DNA from: DATDRQ01 sp035291645
GTDB taxonomy: Bacteria > Chloroflexota > Anaerolineae > Anaerolineales > UBA4823
DNA length: 12,385 nucleotides
Direction: 5' to 3'
Assembly: GCA_035291645.1 (NCBI GenBank)
Contig: DATDRQ010000086.1
Coordinates: 1 to 12,385 of the forward strand
Numbering within the stretch: position 1 is the first letter of the stretch; every line of letters starts with the position of its first letter. The position numbers were made by a program, and so were the translations under genes. Shown here piece by piece: positions 1-6,663 of the stretch. Below the pieces are notes generated by a model that made no database searches, had not been told where the DNA came from, and saw nothing but the letters and a program-made list of their open reading frames with translations.

Positions 1-1526
1 GCCATGACGGTGTGGGCACCCTGCCCCACGTCCGCCCCGGCGTGGTAAACCACCACGCGCTCGATCTCGGCGCCACCGTGCAGCTCGACGGTCGCCCAGC
101 AGTTTTCCGGCGCGCCGAAGGAGAAGCCGACGTTCTTGAAAGCGCAGGCGAAGCCGACGCCGCGCTTGAGATGAGGCTGCAAGGTTCGCATCTGGAATCG
201 CCCGGCTTCATCCTGAGCTCGCTGCAAGCCATCGCTCCCGGATTGCCAGCCGGCTTCCTGCGCGCAGGCCTCTATCACCCGAGCTAAACTGACCCCTTTT
301 GGCAGCGGGGTGCCGACAGAGAGCAAAGACCCCTCGCGCAGCACGTTGTGCAGGCGGACCTCGACCGGGTCGATCCCGAGCGCTTCGGCCAGCCGGTTCA
401 TCTGTGTCTCGGCGGCGAAGGCGCCCTGCGGCCCGCCGAAGCCGCGGAAGGCGCCGTTAGGCAGGTTGTTGGTGTAGACCGCGTAGGAATCGACCTTGAC
501 GTTGGGGATCTCGTACGGCCCGGTACACATCAGAGTGGCGTTGCCGAGCACCTTGGTCGAGGTGTAGGCGTAGGCGCCGCCGTCGGCGATCACCTCCATG
601 TCGGCGGCGATCACCTTGCCCTCTTTAGTCGCACCCCATTTGGCGCGAATGATATACGGGTGGCGCTTGTGGTGCCCGATCATGGATTCTTCCCGGCTCC
701 ACACGATCTTGACCGGGCGATGGATGCCACGCTGGGCCAGCCGCCAGACCGCCAGCGCCAGCACGATCTGCACCGACATGTCCTCCCGCCCGCCGAAAGC
801 GCCGCCGATCGCCGGGTAGATCACCCGCACCTGTTCTTTGGGTAACCCCAGGGCGTGGGCGATCTGCTCCTGGTCTTCGTGCGTCCACTGACCGGCGACC
901 TCGACCGTCACCCGGCCCTGGTCGTCGAGGTAGGCCAGCCCGGCCTCCGGCTGCAGGTAGGCGTGCTCCTGGGCCGGGGTGCGGTATTCGCCCGCGACGA
1001 TCACGTCCGCCTGGGCGAAGGCCGCCTCGACGTCACCCTTGCGGATGCGGTAGTGGCAGAAGACGTTCGAGTCGCGCTCGGGGTGCAGCAGGGGCGCGCC
1101 GTCGTCTCGCGCCGCCAGCACGTCGGTAACTACCGGCAGGTCTTCGTACTCGATCTGGATCAGATCACGGCCCTGGGCTGCAATCGGTTCGCTCTCCGCT
1201 ACCACCAGCGCTACCTGGTCGCCGATGAAGCGCACCCGCTCGGCGTACGGCTTGCTCGAGCCCGGCCCGCACAGCACCGGCTGGTCGTTCAGGATCAGCC
1301 CGTACTCGTTGACCGGCACGTCCCTGGCCGTTAAGACCGCGATCACCCCATCCAGCGCTTCCGCCTGGAAGGCGTCGATGCTTCTTATGATGGCGTGCGG
1401 CCTCCCGGCGAAGAGGATCTTCATGTGGGCCTGGTTTTGGCGGTTGAGATCGCCCGGGTAGAGCGTCCGCCCGGTAACCTTGCCCAGGGCGTCGATGCGG
1501 GTTGCGGATTGGCCGAGGTTGGACAT
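1..1526 (-). CDS. Xanthine dehydrogenase family, molybdopterin-binding subunit (3' end beyond window)
   Basis: This is the large, molybdenum-cofactor-binding subunit of a xanthine dehydrogenase/aldehyde oxidase-type hydroxylase. Such enzymes hydroxylate purines, aldehydes or N-heterocycles with water and pass electrons to FeS and FAD subunits. Reading leftward from the ATG at 1524-1526 gives 508 uninterrupted codons to the window edge, so roughly the last third (families are usually about 750 aa) is missing. Visible motifs are GGAFGGRED at residues 241-249, AFRGFGGPQG at 359-368 (the cofactor and substrate-pocket loop of xanthine oxidases), and GADVGQGAHTVMA at the truncated end. The N-terminal part has the usual RIDALGKVTGRTLY opening of the aldehyde oxidase hammerhead domain. 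A GGAG Shine-Dalgarno (complement of 1536-1539) lies 9 nt before the start. The FeS and FAD subunits are not in the window. The substrate cannot be told; the family call is secure. Confidence 0.93.
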   Translation of the reverse strand, partial: MSNLGQSATRIDALGKVTGRTLYPGDLNRQNQAHMKILFAGRPHAIIRSIDAFQAEALDGVIAVLTARDVPVNEYGLILNDQPVLCGPGSSKPYAERVRFIGDQVALVVAESEPIAAQGRDLIQIEYEDLPVVTDVLAARDDGAPLLHPERDSNVFCHYRIRKGDVEAAFAQADVIVAGEYRTPAQEHAYLQPEAGLAYLDDQGRVTVEVAGQWTHEDQEQIAHALGLPKEQVRVIYPAIGGAFGGREDMSVQIVLALAVWRLAQRGIHRPVKIVWSREESMIGHHKRHPYIIRAKWGATKEGKVIAADMEVIADGGAYAYTSTKVLGNATLMCTGPYEIPNVKVDSYAVYTNNLPNGAFRGFGGPQGAFAAETQMNRLAEALGIDPVEVRLHNVLREGSLLSVGTPLPKGVSLARVIEACAQEAGWQSGSDGLQRAQDEAGRFQMRTLQPHLKRGVGFACAFKNVGFSFGAPENCWATVELHGGAEIERVVVYHAGADVGQGAHTVM

Positions 1527-1576
1527 AAATGAATTCTCCAGCAGCGCTTCAACACACATGCAACAATGCATCTGAG

Positions 1577-1604
1577 ATTATACCTTTTCAACAATAATTC
1601 AACA
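1577..1604 (-). promoter_or_regulatory. Candidate promoter and direct repeats for the molybdo-dehydrogenase gene
   Basis: On the minus strand a perfect TATAAT -10 box (complement of 1577-1582) lies about 50 nt upstream of the dehydrogenase ATG. No canonical -35 sits at 16-18 bp. Instead two copies of TGTTGAA (complements of 1587-1593 and 1598-1604) are spaced 11 bp apart, about one helical turn, right where -35 contacts or an activator would lie. A third copy is at 1548-1554, between the expected transcription start and the gene. A weak -35 plus helically phased repeats would fit an activator-dependent promoter, but this is inference from short motifs. Confidence 0.4.
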
Positions 1605-1739
1605 GGAAGGAGAAGAATCGGGCAAAGTACATTTTAACTTCTACAACCGAGACGGGTTCCTGTCTGGTAGTAAAAACCCAGCATCTCATTATTGATGATC
1701 TCAATATCAATATAATTGAAACAATATATGTACATAACA

Positions 1740-1768
1740 TCGACAATATTACTCTTATATGCTAAAAT
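1740..1768 (+). promoter_or_regulatory. Sigma-70-type promoter of the smORF/SRPBCC/folE set
   Basis: TCGACA (1740-1745, five of six to the -35 consensus) and TAAAAT (1763-1768, five of six to the -10) are separated by exactly 17 bp. Transcription should begin near 1775, only a few bases before the GGAGG at 1778-1782, so the first start codon served would be 1788. A perfect 10-bp palindrome, TATGTACATA at 1727-1736, abuts the -35 and is a candidate regulator site. Confidence 0.6.
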
Positions 1769-1787
1769 CATCCAAATGGAGGTTAAC

Positions 1788-1913
1788 ATGATTTCAACGA
1801 CATTTATCACCATTCTGACTATGATCCTGTATGCTAATAGAAATCTCCACAAGCGAAATGCTCAGCCAGCACGTATCTTGGTACTCGTGATCCCTTACTT
1901 TCGCCAGCTCTAG
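1788..1913 (+). CDS. 41-aa small ORF with strong translation signals, function unknown
   Basis: The frame begins at ATG 1788-1790, preceded by GGAGG (1778-1782) with 5-nt spacing and by a well-formed promoter whose start site falls about 13 nt upstream. It encodes 41 residues: a hydrophobic N-terminal stretch (residues 2-15, ISTTFITILTMILY), a basic middle (NRNLHKRNAQPAR) and a second short hydrophobic run (ILVLVIPYF). The SRPBCC gene starts 31 nt after its stop. It could be a small membrane peptide, a leader peptide whose translation tunes the downstream genes, or a chance ORF. I do not recognise a family. The same frame is open upstream to 1716 but lacks a good start there, so the ATG with the Shine-Dalgarno is preferred. 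Confidence 0.4.
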   Translation: MISTTFITILTMILYANRNLHKRNAQPARILVLVIPYFRQL

Positions 1914-1944
1914 TCATTCTCGGAATCCGGAATAGCAACCAAAG

Positions 1945-2445
1945 ATGAAACACTTCACCCACATGACCCAGATCGATGCCCCAATCGAAGCCGTGGCAGC
2001 CTTCCACACCGACAGCCGGGCATTGAAGCTGCTCACCCCGCCACCGGTGCAGGTCCAATTCAATCAGGTGCAGCCGTTGAGAGAAGGCTCGGTGGCCGAC
2101 TTTACCTTGTGGTTCGGGCCACTCCCTGTGCGCTGGGTAGCCGTCCATGCTCAGGTCGATCCACTGCTTGGTTTTACCGATATCCAAGCGCGCGGCCCTT
2201 TTGCCAGCTGGGTTCACCGCCATTCCTTCTCCGCTTTGGACGACAACACCACGCTGATCACCGACGAAATCCAGGCTTCTCCGAAAGGCCATCCATTCTG
2301 GTGGGCATTCGGGCAGCTGATGTGTCTGAGCCTGCCGTTCCTGTTCGCCTACCGGGGGCGTGTGGTCCGCAGAGCCCTGCGCAGGCAGGGCAAACTGAAC
2401 AATAATCCAATCAACTCGTTCGCCGGTGAAAATCCCAGTAGTTAG
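1945..2445 (+). CDS. SRPBCC-fold (polyketide cyclase/START-like) protein
   Basis: The 166-aa product fits the SRPBCC superfamily of small helix-grip proteins with a hydrophobic ligand cavity, close to the group often annotated as ligand-binding SRPBCC or cyclase/dehydrase. The opening FTHMTQIDAPIEAVAAFHTD is the usual first strand plus short helix. A GPFASWVHRHSFSALD segment at about residues 83-98 matches the family's GPF-x-x-W-x-H-x-H-x-F pattern, followed by the TTLITDEIQASPKG strand/turn and a long C-terminal amphipathic helix ending with basic residues. The ligand and reaction are unknown. The start ATG 1945 has only a weak ribosome-binding site, which would fit translation linked to the upstream small ORF. 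folE follows after 36 nt in the same direction, suggesting one transcript. A longer frame exists on the opposite strand but reads as non-protein. Confidence 0.82.
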   Translation: MKHFTHMTQIDAPIEAVAAFHTDSRALKLLTPPPVQVQFNQVQPLREGSVADFTLWFGPLPVRWVAVHAQVDPLLGFTDIQARGPFASWVHRHSFSALDDNTTLITDEIQASPKGHPFWWAFGQLMCLSLPFLFAYRGRVVRRALRRQGKLNNNPINSFAGENPSS

Positions 2446-2481
2446 CAAACCAAACGATCCAAAATTCGAAAGGTAATCTCA

Positions 2482-2578
2482 ATGACAGCCGTATTTTATC
2501 CCCCAACTGGCCGAATCTTTCCAGGATTTTTCCTTCGCCGAAGAGGCGCCAATTTCCGACCTCCCGATCCATGCAGCC
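2482..2578 (+). other. folE: Likely true 5' segment of folE, separated by a +1 frameshift
   Basis: The ATG at 2482 has a good ribosome-binding site (AAAGG at 2469-2473) and its first codons read MTAVFYP. If one base of the five-C run at 2500-2504 is skipped, reading continues as QLAESFQDFSFAEEAPISDL and on into PIHAAVRNILLEIGEDPD, typical of a FolE N-terminus. Without the skip the ATG frame ends at 2691. It could be a sequencing or assembly error in a homopolymer, a real inactivating insertion, or programmed +1 slippage on CCC-C. Confidence 0.65.
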
Positions 2579-3109
2579 GTGCGGAACATCTTACTCGAGA
2601 TCGGAGAAGACCCAGACCGGCAGGGGCTGGTAAAAACCCCCGACCGTGTCGCCCGCATGTACCAGGAAATCACCAGCGGTTACCAAACTGACCCGGACAA
2701 GCTGATTAACGGCGCGCTGTTCGATGTCGAGTACAGCGATATGGTACTGGTAAAGGATATAGGGTTCTACAGCCTATGCGAGCACCACATGCTGCCCTTC
2801 TTTGGCCGGGCACACGTGGCCTACACCCCGGACGGCAAGGTGATCGGGCTGAGCAAGATCCCGCGCATCGTCGAGATGCACGCCCGCCGCCTGCAGGTCC
2901 AGGAGCGCATGACTGCCCAGATCGCCCATTTCATAGAGGATGTCCTGCACCCGAAAGGTGTGGCTGTCGTGGTTGAAGGTTCACACTTGTGCTCTATGAT
3001 GCGTGGCGTGAAGAAATCCGAAGCCTCCATGACCACTCGCAGCATGTCAGGCTTGTTCGAGCTGGACCGTGACCTGCGGAATGAGCTCCTGGCCCACTTG
3101 CCCAAATAG
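2579..3109 (+). CDS. folE: GTP cyclohydrolase I (FolE); 5' end apparently frameshifted
   Basis: FolE converts GTP and water to 7,8-dihydroneopterin triphosphate and formate, the entry to folate and tetrahydropterins. The core is complete: GEDPDRQGLVKTPDRVARMY near the start, the zinc and active-site block CEHHMLPFFGRAHVAY (Cys67, His70), GLSKIPRIVEMHARRLQVQE, and GSHLCSMMRGVKK (Cys138). The Cys67-Cys138 spacing of 71 matches the E. coli enzyme (Cys110-Cys181). The coordinates use the GTG at 2579, the first usable start in this frame, but that start cuts into the first conserved helix. The same frame is open back to 2486 and there reads family-like (ISDLPIHAAV), with no start codon. An ATG at 2482 with an AAAGG 8 nt ahead is in the other frame; a one-base slip in the CCCCC run at 2500-2504 would join them into a 208-aa protein of normal length. 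Confidence 0.92.
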   Translation: MRNILLEIGEDPDRQGLVKTPDRVARMYQEITSGYQTDPDKLINGALFDVEYSDMVLVKDIGFYSLCEHHMLPFFGRAHVAYTPDGKVIGLSKIPRIVEMHARRLQVQERMTAQIAHFIEDVLHPKGVAVVVEGSHLCSMMRGVKKSEASMTTRSMSGLFELDRDLRNELLAHLPK

Positions 3110-3180
3110 CGCTCGGTAAAATAGGCAATCAATGGATGATAGTATCTTAACTGGCCTGGTTTCGCCCACTTCCGGATCGT

Positions 3181-3212
3181 ATAAAAATGATAACAAACTG
3201 TATGATTTTTAT
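3181..3212. repeat. Inverted repeat upstream of the crt promoter
   Basis: The arms ATAAAAATGAT (3181-3191) and ATGATTTTTAT (3202-3212) are inverted copies matching at 10 of 11 positions, with a 10-nt spacer. The centre lies about 65 bp upstream of the predicted crtI transcription start, a position typical of activator sites. The stem is AT-rich and lacks a proper run of T after it, so a role as folE terminator is less likely but not excluded. Confidence 0.4.
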
Positions 3213-3225
3213 GGATGAAAATTAC

Positions 3226-3255
3226 TTTACCCACACTTCTGTATCCTCCTATAAT
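3226..3255 (+). promoter_or_regulatory. Promoter of crtI-crtB
   Basis: A perfect TATAAT -10 box at 3250-3255 has TTTACC at 3226-3231 (four of six to the -35 consensus) with 18-bp spacing. The predicted start near 3262 gives a leader of about 46 nt before the crtI ATG. The folE-crtI gap of about 200 bp thus contains its own promoter, so the carotenoid pair can be expressed apart from folE. Confidence 0.6.
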
Positions 3256-3308
3256 AAGGCGATTCGAAAATCCGTCGCGCCATCTCACCACGTCCCAAAA
3301 AGTGTGGC

Positions 3309-4790
3309 ATGACCAAAGCCATCCTCATCGGCGCCGGGATGGGAGGGTTGGCGACTGCCCTCCGCCTGGGTTATCACGGATTCGACGTCACCGTCCTGGA
3401 AAAGCAGCCCCGTCCCGGCGGCCGCAGCAACGTCATCGAGGAAGGAGGTTTCCGGGTAGATACCGGGCCAACCATCCTGGTCATGAAGTCAGCGTTCGAG
3501 GAAACTTACCGCGCCATCGGGCAAGACCTCGACCAGCGCCTCCAGTTCGTCCGGCTCGATCCCAACTACCGCATCTATTATCACGACGGTACCTGCCTGG
3601 ACCTGTACAATGACATGGCTGAACTGGCGGCAGAGGTCGAGAAGGTCCAGCCTGGCTCTGCCGGGCGCCTGTTCCGGTTTATCGGAGACTCCGCCAGGAA
3701 GTACGAACTGGGGATGGAATTCGTCGATCGCAACTACGACCGCCTCACCGACCTGGCGAATCCGACGGCCCTGATCCGGCTGCTCCAGACCCGGGCTCAC
3801 CAAAACCTGTACCAGCAGGTCGACGGGTACTTTCGAAACGATAAACTTAGCAAGGCCTTCTCCTTCCACTCGATGTTCCTGGGGCTCTCGCCTTTCGACG
3901 CCCTGGCGATGTACACCCTGATCACCTACGCCGACCTGGCGCTGGGGATGTGGTATCCGATGGGAGGCATTTACAGCCTGATCGAGGATATGGTACAGCT
4001 GGCAGGCGAATTGGGGGTCGAGATCCGCACCAACTCGCCGGTCAGCAAGCTGCTGATCTCGAACGGTCGTGTGACTGGCGTCCGACTGGCAAGTGGTGAA
4101 GAGATGGAGGCGGACCTGGTGATCTCGAATGCCGACCTGCCCTATACCTACCGGTCGTTAATCAACGGGATTCAAAAGAAAGACTACACCAGCGACCGGC
4201 TGGATCGCCTGGATTACGCCTGCTCGGGGTATATCCTCTTCCTCGGCGTCGACCGGACTTACGACCACCTGCGGCACCAATCCTTGTATTTCTCCGAGGA
4301 CTACCGGGCGAACCTGGATGCCATTTACAAGACCAGGACGCTTCCTGAGGATCCGTCCTTCCATTTGAGTATTCCAACCGTCACCGATCCAGGCCTGGCT
4401 CCACCAGGGCACAGCCTGATCTACGTCCTGGCGCCTATGCCCAACCTTTCCGGACGGATCGATTGGGTCGAAGCGTCACCGCTCGTCCGGGAGAAGTTGA
4501 TCCGCCGCCTCGAGCGGCTGGTAGACCCGCACATCCGGGAGCACATCGTGTGGGAGCGCGATTACCGCCCGACCGACTGGCAGCACGACGTCAACGCCGT
4601 TTTAGGAACCGCCTTCGGCTCGGTCTCTCACGGATTCTTCCAATCTTCCTACTTCCGCCCGCACAATAAATCACGCCATATCGCCGGCTTATATTTCGTC
4701 GGTCAGGGCACTTACCCAGGCATCGGCATGCCCATGGTACAGATCTCGGCGAAACTTGTGACAGAAAGGATCCTGCAGGAATGGAATTGA
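3309..4790 (+). CDS. crtI: Phytoene desaturase (CrtI-type carotenoid desaturase)
   Basis: The 493-aa product is a CrtI-family FAD-dependent desaturase, which introduces conjugated double bases-forming double bonds into phytoene to give neurosporene or lycopene. The N-terminus has the dinucleotide-binding fold, GAGMGG at residues 8-13, an acidic strand end at Glu31, then RPGGRS, the standard CrtI signature. The C-terminus holds GLYFVGQGTYPGIGMPMVQI (about 460-479), the bacterial-type phytoene desaturase signature. The length is normal for the family. A diapophytoene (C30) desaturase of the CrtN type cannot be excluded by eye, but the CrtB next door and full length favour the C40 pathway. The start ATG 3309 begins two codons before the FAD fold; its ribosome-binding site is weak. 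It is the first gene after the promoter at 3226-3255 and overlaps crtB by 10 bp. Confidence 0.95.
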   Translation: MTKAILIGAGMGGLATALRLGYHGFDVTVLEKQPRPGGRSNVIEEGGFRVDTGPTILVMKSAFEETYRAIGQDLDQRLQFVRLDPNYRIYYHDGTCLDLYNDMAELAAEVEKVQPGSAGRLFRFIGDSARKYELGMEFVDRNYDRLTDLANPTALIRLLQTRAHQNLYQQVDGYFRNDKLSKAFSFHSMFLGLSPFDALAMYTLITYADLALGMWYPMGGIYSLIEDMVQLAGELGVEIRTNSPVSKLLISNGRVTGVRLASGEEMEADLVISNADLPYTYRSLINGIQKKDYTSDRLDRLDYACSGYILFLGVDRTYDHLRHQSLYFSEDYRANLDAIYKTRTLPEDPSFHLSIPTVTDPGLAPPGHSLIYVLAPMPNLSGRIDWVEASPLVREKLIRRLERLVDPHIREHIVWERDYRPTDWQHDVNAVLGTAFGSVSHGFFQSSYFRPHNKSRHIAGLYFVGQGTYPGIGMPMVQISAKLVTERILQEWN

Positions 4791-5701
4791 ACGAATCCTA
4801 CGGTAATCTGCCATACGGTTCTAATGCGAATCAAATCGCAACCGGGGAGGATTACGACCTTTGCCGGCAGATCATGCGCCGGGCCAGCCAACGCTATTCG
4901 TTTGCCAGCAATTTCCTGCCTGTGGAAAAACTGAAGCACGTCGAAGCGTTGTACGCCTTCCTGCGCGTGGGGGATGACCGGGTCGACGTTTCGCACGCTG
5001 GATTCAGCTCCCCGCAGGCAGCCATCGAGGATTGGGAGCGAACCTACTGGCGCGCCTTCGAAACCGGCGACAGCCACGACCCGGTGATGCGCGCCTACCT
5101 CAACACTGCATTGGAGTGTGGCATCCCGCGCGCAACGATGGCGCCATATTTCCGCGCCATGGAAGAAGACCTGACTATCACCAGCTTCCCCACCTTCGCT
5201 CACCTCGCCCATTACATGGACGGCAGCGCCGTACCGGTAGGACGTGGAATGACTTACATCCTTGGGATCCGCCAGCCGTACCATATCGAAGAAGCCCTTC
5301 CCCACGCGGACAGCTTATCGATCGCCATGCAGCTCAGCAACTTTCTGCGGGATGTCGGCCAGGATTTTGGCATCGGGCGGATCTACCTTCCCCTGGAGGA
5401 CCTGGACCGGTTCGGCGTCAGCGAAGAAGATCTGGAACAGGGCCGGCTCACGCCTCAGTTCAAACAGTTGATGGAGTTCGAGATCGAGCGCACCGCAGGA
5501 TACTACGACCAGGCCTCCAAGGGCATAACCAAGCTGGCCACCGGAAGATGGGGGGTGATGAGCGGGCTGGCGATCTACCAGGCGATCCTAGCCGATATCC
5601 GTCGTATCCGCTACGATGTCTTCAGACGGCGCGCCGTTATCTCCAAACCCAGGAAAATAGCCCTGGCGGCGTGGTCATGGTGGCAGGTACATGGGATTTG
5701 A
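4781..5701 (+). CDS. crtB: Phytoene synthase (CrtB, squalene/phytoene synthase family)
   Basis: CrtB condenses two geranylgeranyl diphosphates head-to-head to phytoene, the substrate of CrtI. The 306-aa protein is all-helical in pattern with both diphosphate/Mg-binding motifs: DDRVD at residues 65-69 in LRVGDDRVDV, and NFLRDVGQD at 187-195 (Asp191, Asp195) followed by GRIYLPLEDL. YAFLRVGDD is a variant of the usual CRxxDD, with Gly in place of the more common Val/Leu region residues, but the aspartates are kept. The ATG at 4781 lies inside the end of crtI (10-bp overlap), which points to translational coupling. The 3' end faces the EamA gene with only 20 bp between stops. Squalene-type or C30 activity is possible but the pairing with CrtI supports carotenoid synthesis. 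No GGPP synthase or lycopene cyclase is in the window. Confidence 0.94.
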   Translation: MELNESYGNLPYGSNANQIATGEDYDLCRQIMRRASQRYSFASNFLPVEKLKHVEALYAFLRVGDDRVDVSHAGFSSPQAAIEDWERTYWRAFETGDSHDPVMRAYLNTALECGIPRATMAPYFRAMEEDLTITSFPTFAHLAHYMDGSAVPVGRGMTYILGIRQPYHIEEALPHADSLSIAMQLSNFLRDVGQDFGIGRIYLPLEDLDRFGVSEEDLEQGRLTPQFKQLMEFEIERTAGYYDQASKGITKLATGRWGVMSGLAIYQAILADIRRIRYDVFRRRAVISKPRKIALAAWSWWQVHGI

Positions 5702-5721
5702 CGAGAAGACGATCAGGAGGA

Positions 5722-6618
5722 TCAGACGCGCCGGTTGACCAGCCAGACCCCGACCAGGATGATGACACCGCCTGACAGCGACGCAAAGATCAGCGGCTCA
5801 TCCAGGACGATCGCCGCCACCACTACCGCAACCAGTGGTTCCAGGTAGAGGAACGCCCCTACTTGAGAGGCAGGCAGCGCCTGGAGAGCATCGTACCAGA
5901 AGATGTAAGCCAGTCCAGAGCAGACAATCCCCAGGAAGATCACACCCAACCAGCCGTCGCGCGTCAATAGGGCGATCTCGTTGGTCCCGGATCCTGAAAA
6001 GAACAGGACTGAGGTAAATAACCAGCCGAGAGTCATCACGTAGAACATCATGCGGGCAGCCGGATGGGACTGCAAGCCGTAGCGTGAGAGCACCGAAAAA
6101 ACCGCCCAGTTCAACGCGCTGACCAGGATCAGGATATCCCCTGGGGAGCCAAACTGCCCGGCTGAGAACGCCGAAAAATCACCCTTGCTGACCACGACCA
6201 GCACGCCAAAAGCCGCCAGTCCGATCCCGAATACCTTAAGCCAGCCCAACTGTTCTCGCAGAAAGAGCCAGGCAAGCAAGGCGATGAAGATCGGCGTGGT
6301 GGCTACGATCCAGGCGGTAGTGGAAGCCTGGGAGGTCTGCAAGGCGGTCGACTGCAGCCACTGGTGGAAGGTGATGCCGATGAAGCCGAGCAGGGCAAAG
6401 TAAGCCAGATCCTTGGCCCCAGGGATGGAGAACTGTCTGCGGGCGACCACCGCCAGGCCCAAGATTGCCACCCCCATTGTAAAGCGCAACCACACGACCG
6501 TGACCGGAGAAACATCGCGCAGGGCCACCTTGGTGGCGATAAAACTCGCTCCCCAGGCCAACACGGCGAATATGACTTCGAAATAAGCCAGGCTACGTCT
6601 TCTAGATGGAGAATCCAT
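5722..6618 (-). CDS. EamA/DMT-superfamily transporter
   Basis: The 298-aa protein is a drug/metabolite transporter of the EamA type: two tandem repeats of five helices in the inner membrane, usually exporting amino acids, purines or other small metabolites. Repeat 1 spans about residues 10-144 (AWGASFIATK near the start, REQLGWLKVFGIGLAAFGVL at its end). Repeat 2 spans about 160-295 and contains the characteristic FLYLEPLVAVVVAAIVLDEP (256-275). Helices are divided by short basic or polar loops, with a basic N-terminus (RRR at 6-8) likely cytoplasmic. The ATG at 6616-6618 has no strong Shine-Dalgarno. The substrate cannot be predicted. It is convergent with crtB and separated from the upstream same-strand gene by the palindromic repeat element. 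Confidence 0.9.
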   Translation of the reverse strand: MDSPSRRRSLAYFEVIFAVLAWGASFIATKVALRDVSPVTVVWLRFTMGVAILGLAVVARRQFSIPGAKDLAYFALLGFIGITFHQWLQSTALQTSQASTTAWIVATTPIFIALLAWLFLREQLGWLKVFGIGLAAFGVLVVVSKGDFSAFSAGQFGSPGDILILVSALNWAVFSVLSRYGLQSHPAARMMFYVMTLGWLFTSVLFFSGSGTNEIALLTRDGWLGVIFLGIVCSGLAYIFWYDALQALPASQVGAFLYLEPLVAVVVAAIVLDEPLIFASLSGGVIILVGVWLVNRRV

Positions 6619-6663
6619 GTCGAGGGGATGCAGAGTTCGAACTCAGATTGCTACCTTAACGAC

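Larger units (their letters stand above)
1527..1787. other. AT-rich divergent intergenic region
   Basis: This stretch is strikingly AT-rich against GC-rich flanking genes, most of all from about 1680 to 1775. It holds outward-facing promoters for the dehydrogenase (minus) and the small ORF (plus). It also has short palindromes, ATTGAT/ATCAAT at 1691-1696 and 1706-1711 and TATGTACATA at 1727-1736. No RNA gene or recognisable coding sequence is seen in it; short open frames on both strands have low-complexity AT-driven composition and non-ATG starts. Confidence 0.55.

Noticed and set aside
348..1334. Plus-strand open frames at 348-845 and 855-1334
   Set aside because: Antisense shadows of the molybdopterin-binding subunit, whose minus-strand frame is uninterrupted and has the family motifs.
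1634..1852. 72-codon hydrophobic frame on the minus strand in the AT-rich gap
   Set aside because: Starts at TTG without a Shine-Dalgarno and has Ile/Tyr-rich, AT-driven composition; most likely chance.
1834..2448. 204-codon open frame on the minus strand opposite the SRPBCC gene
   Set aside because: Although longer than the plus-strand gene, its translation is rich in Arg/Gly/Pro/His with no domain pattern, while the plus strand carries clear SRPBCC motifs.
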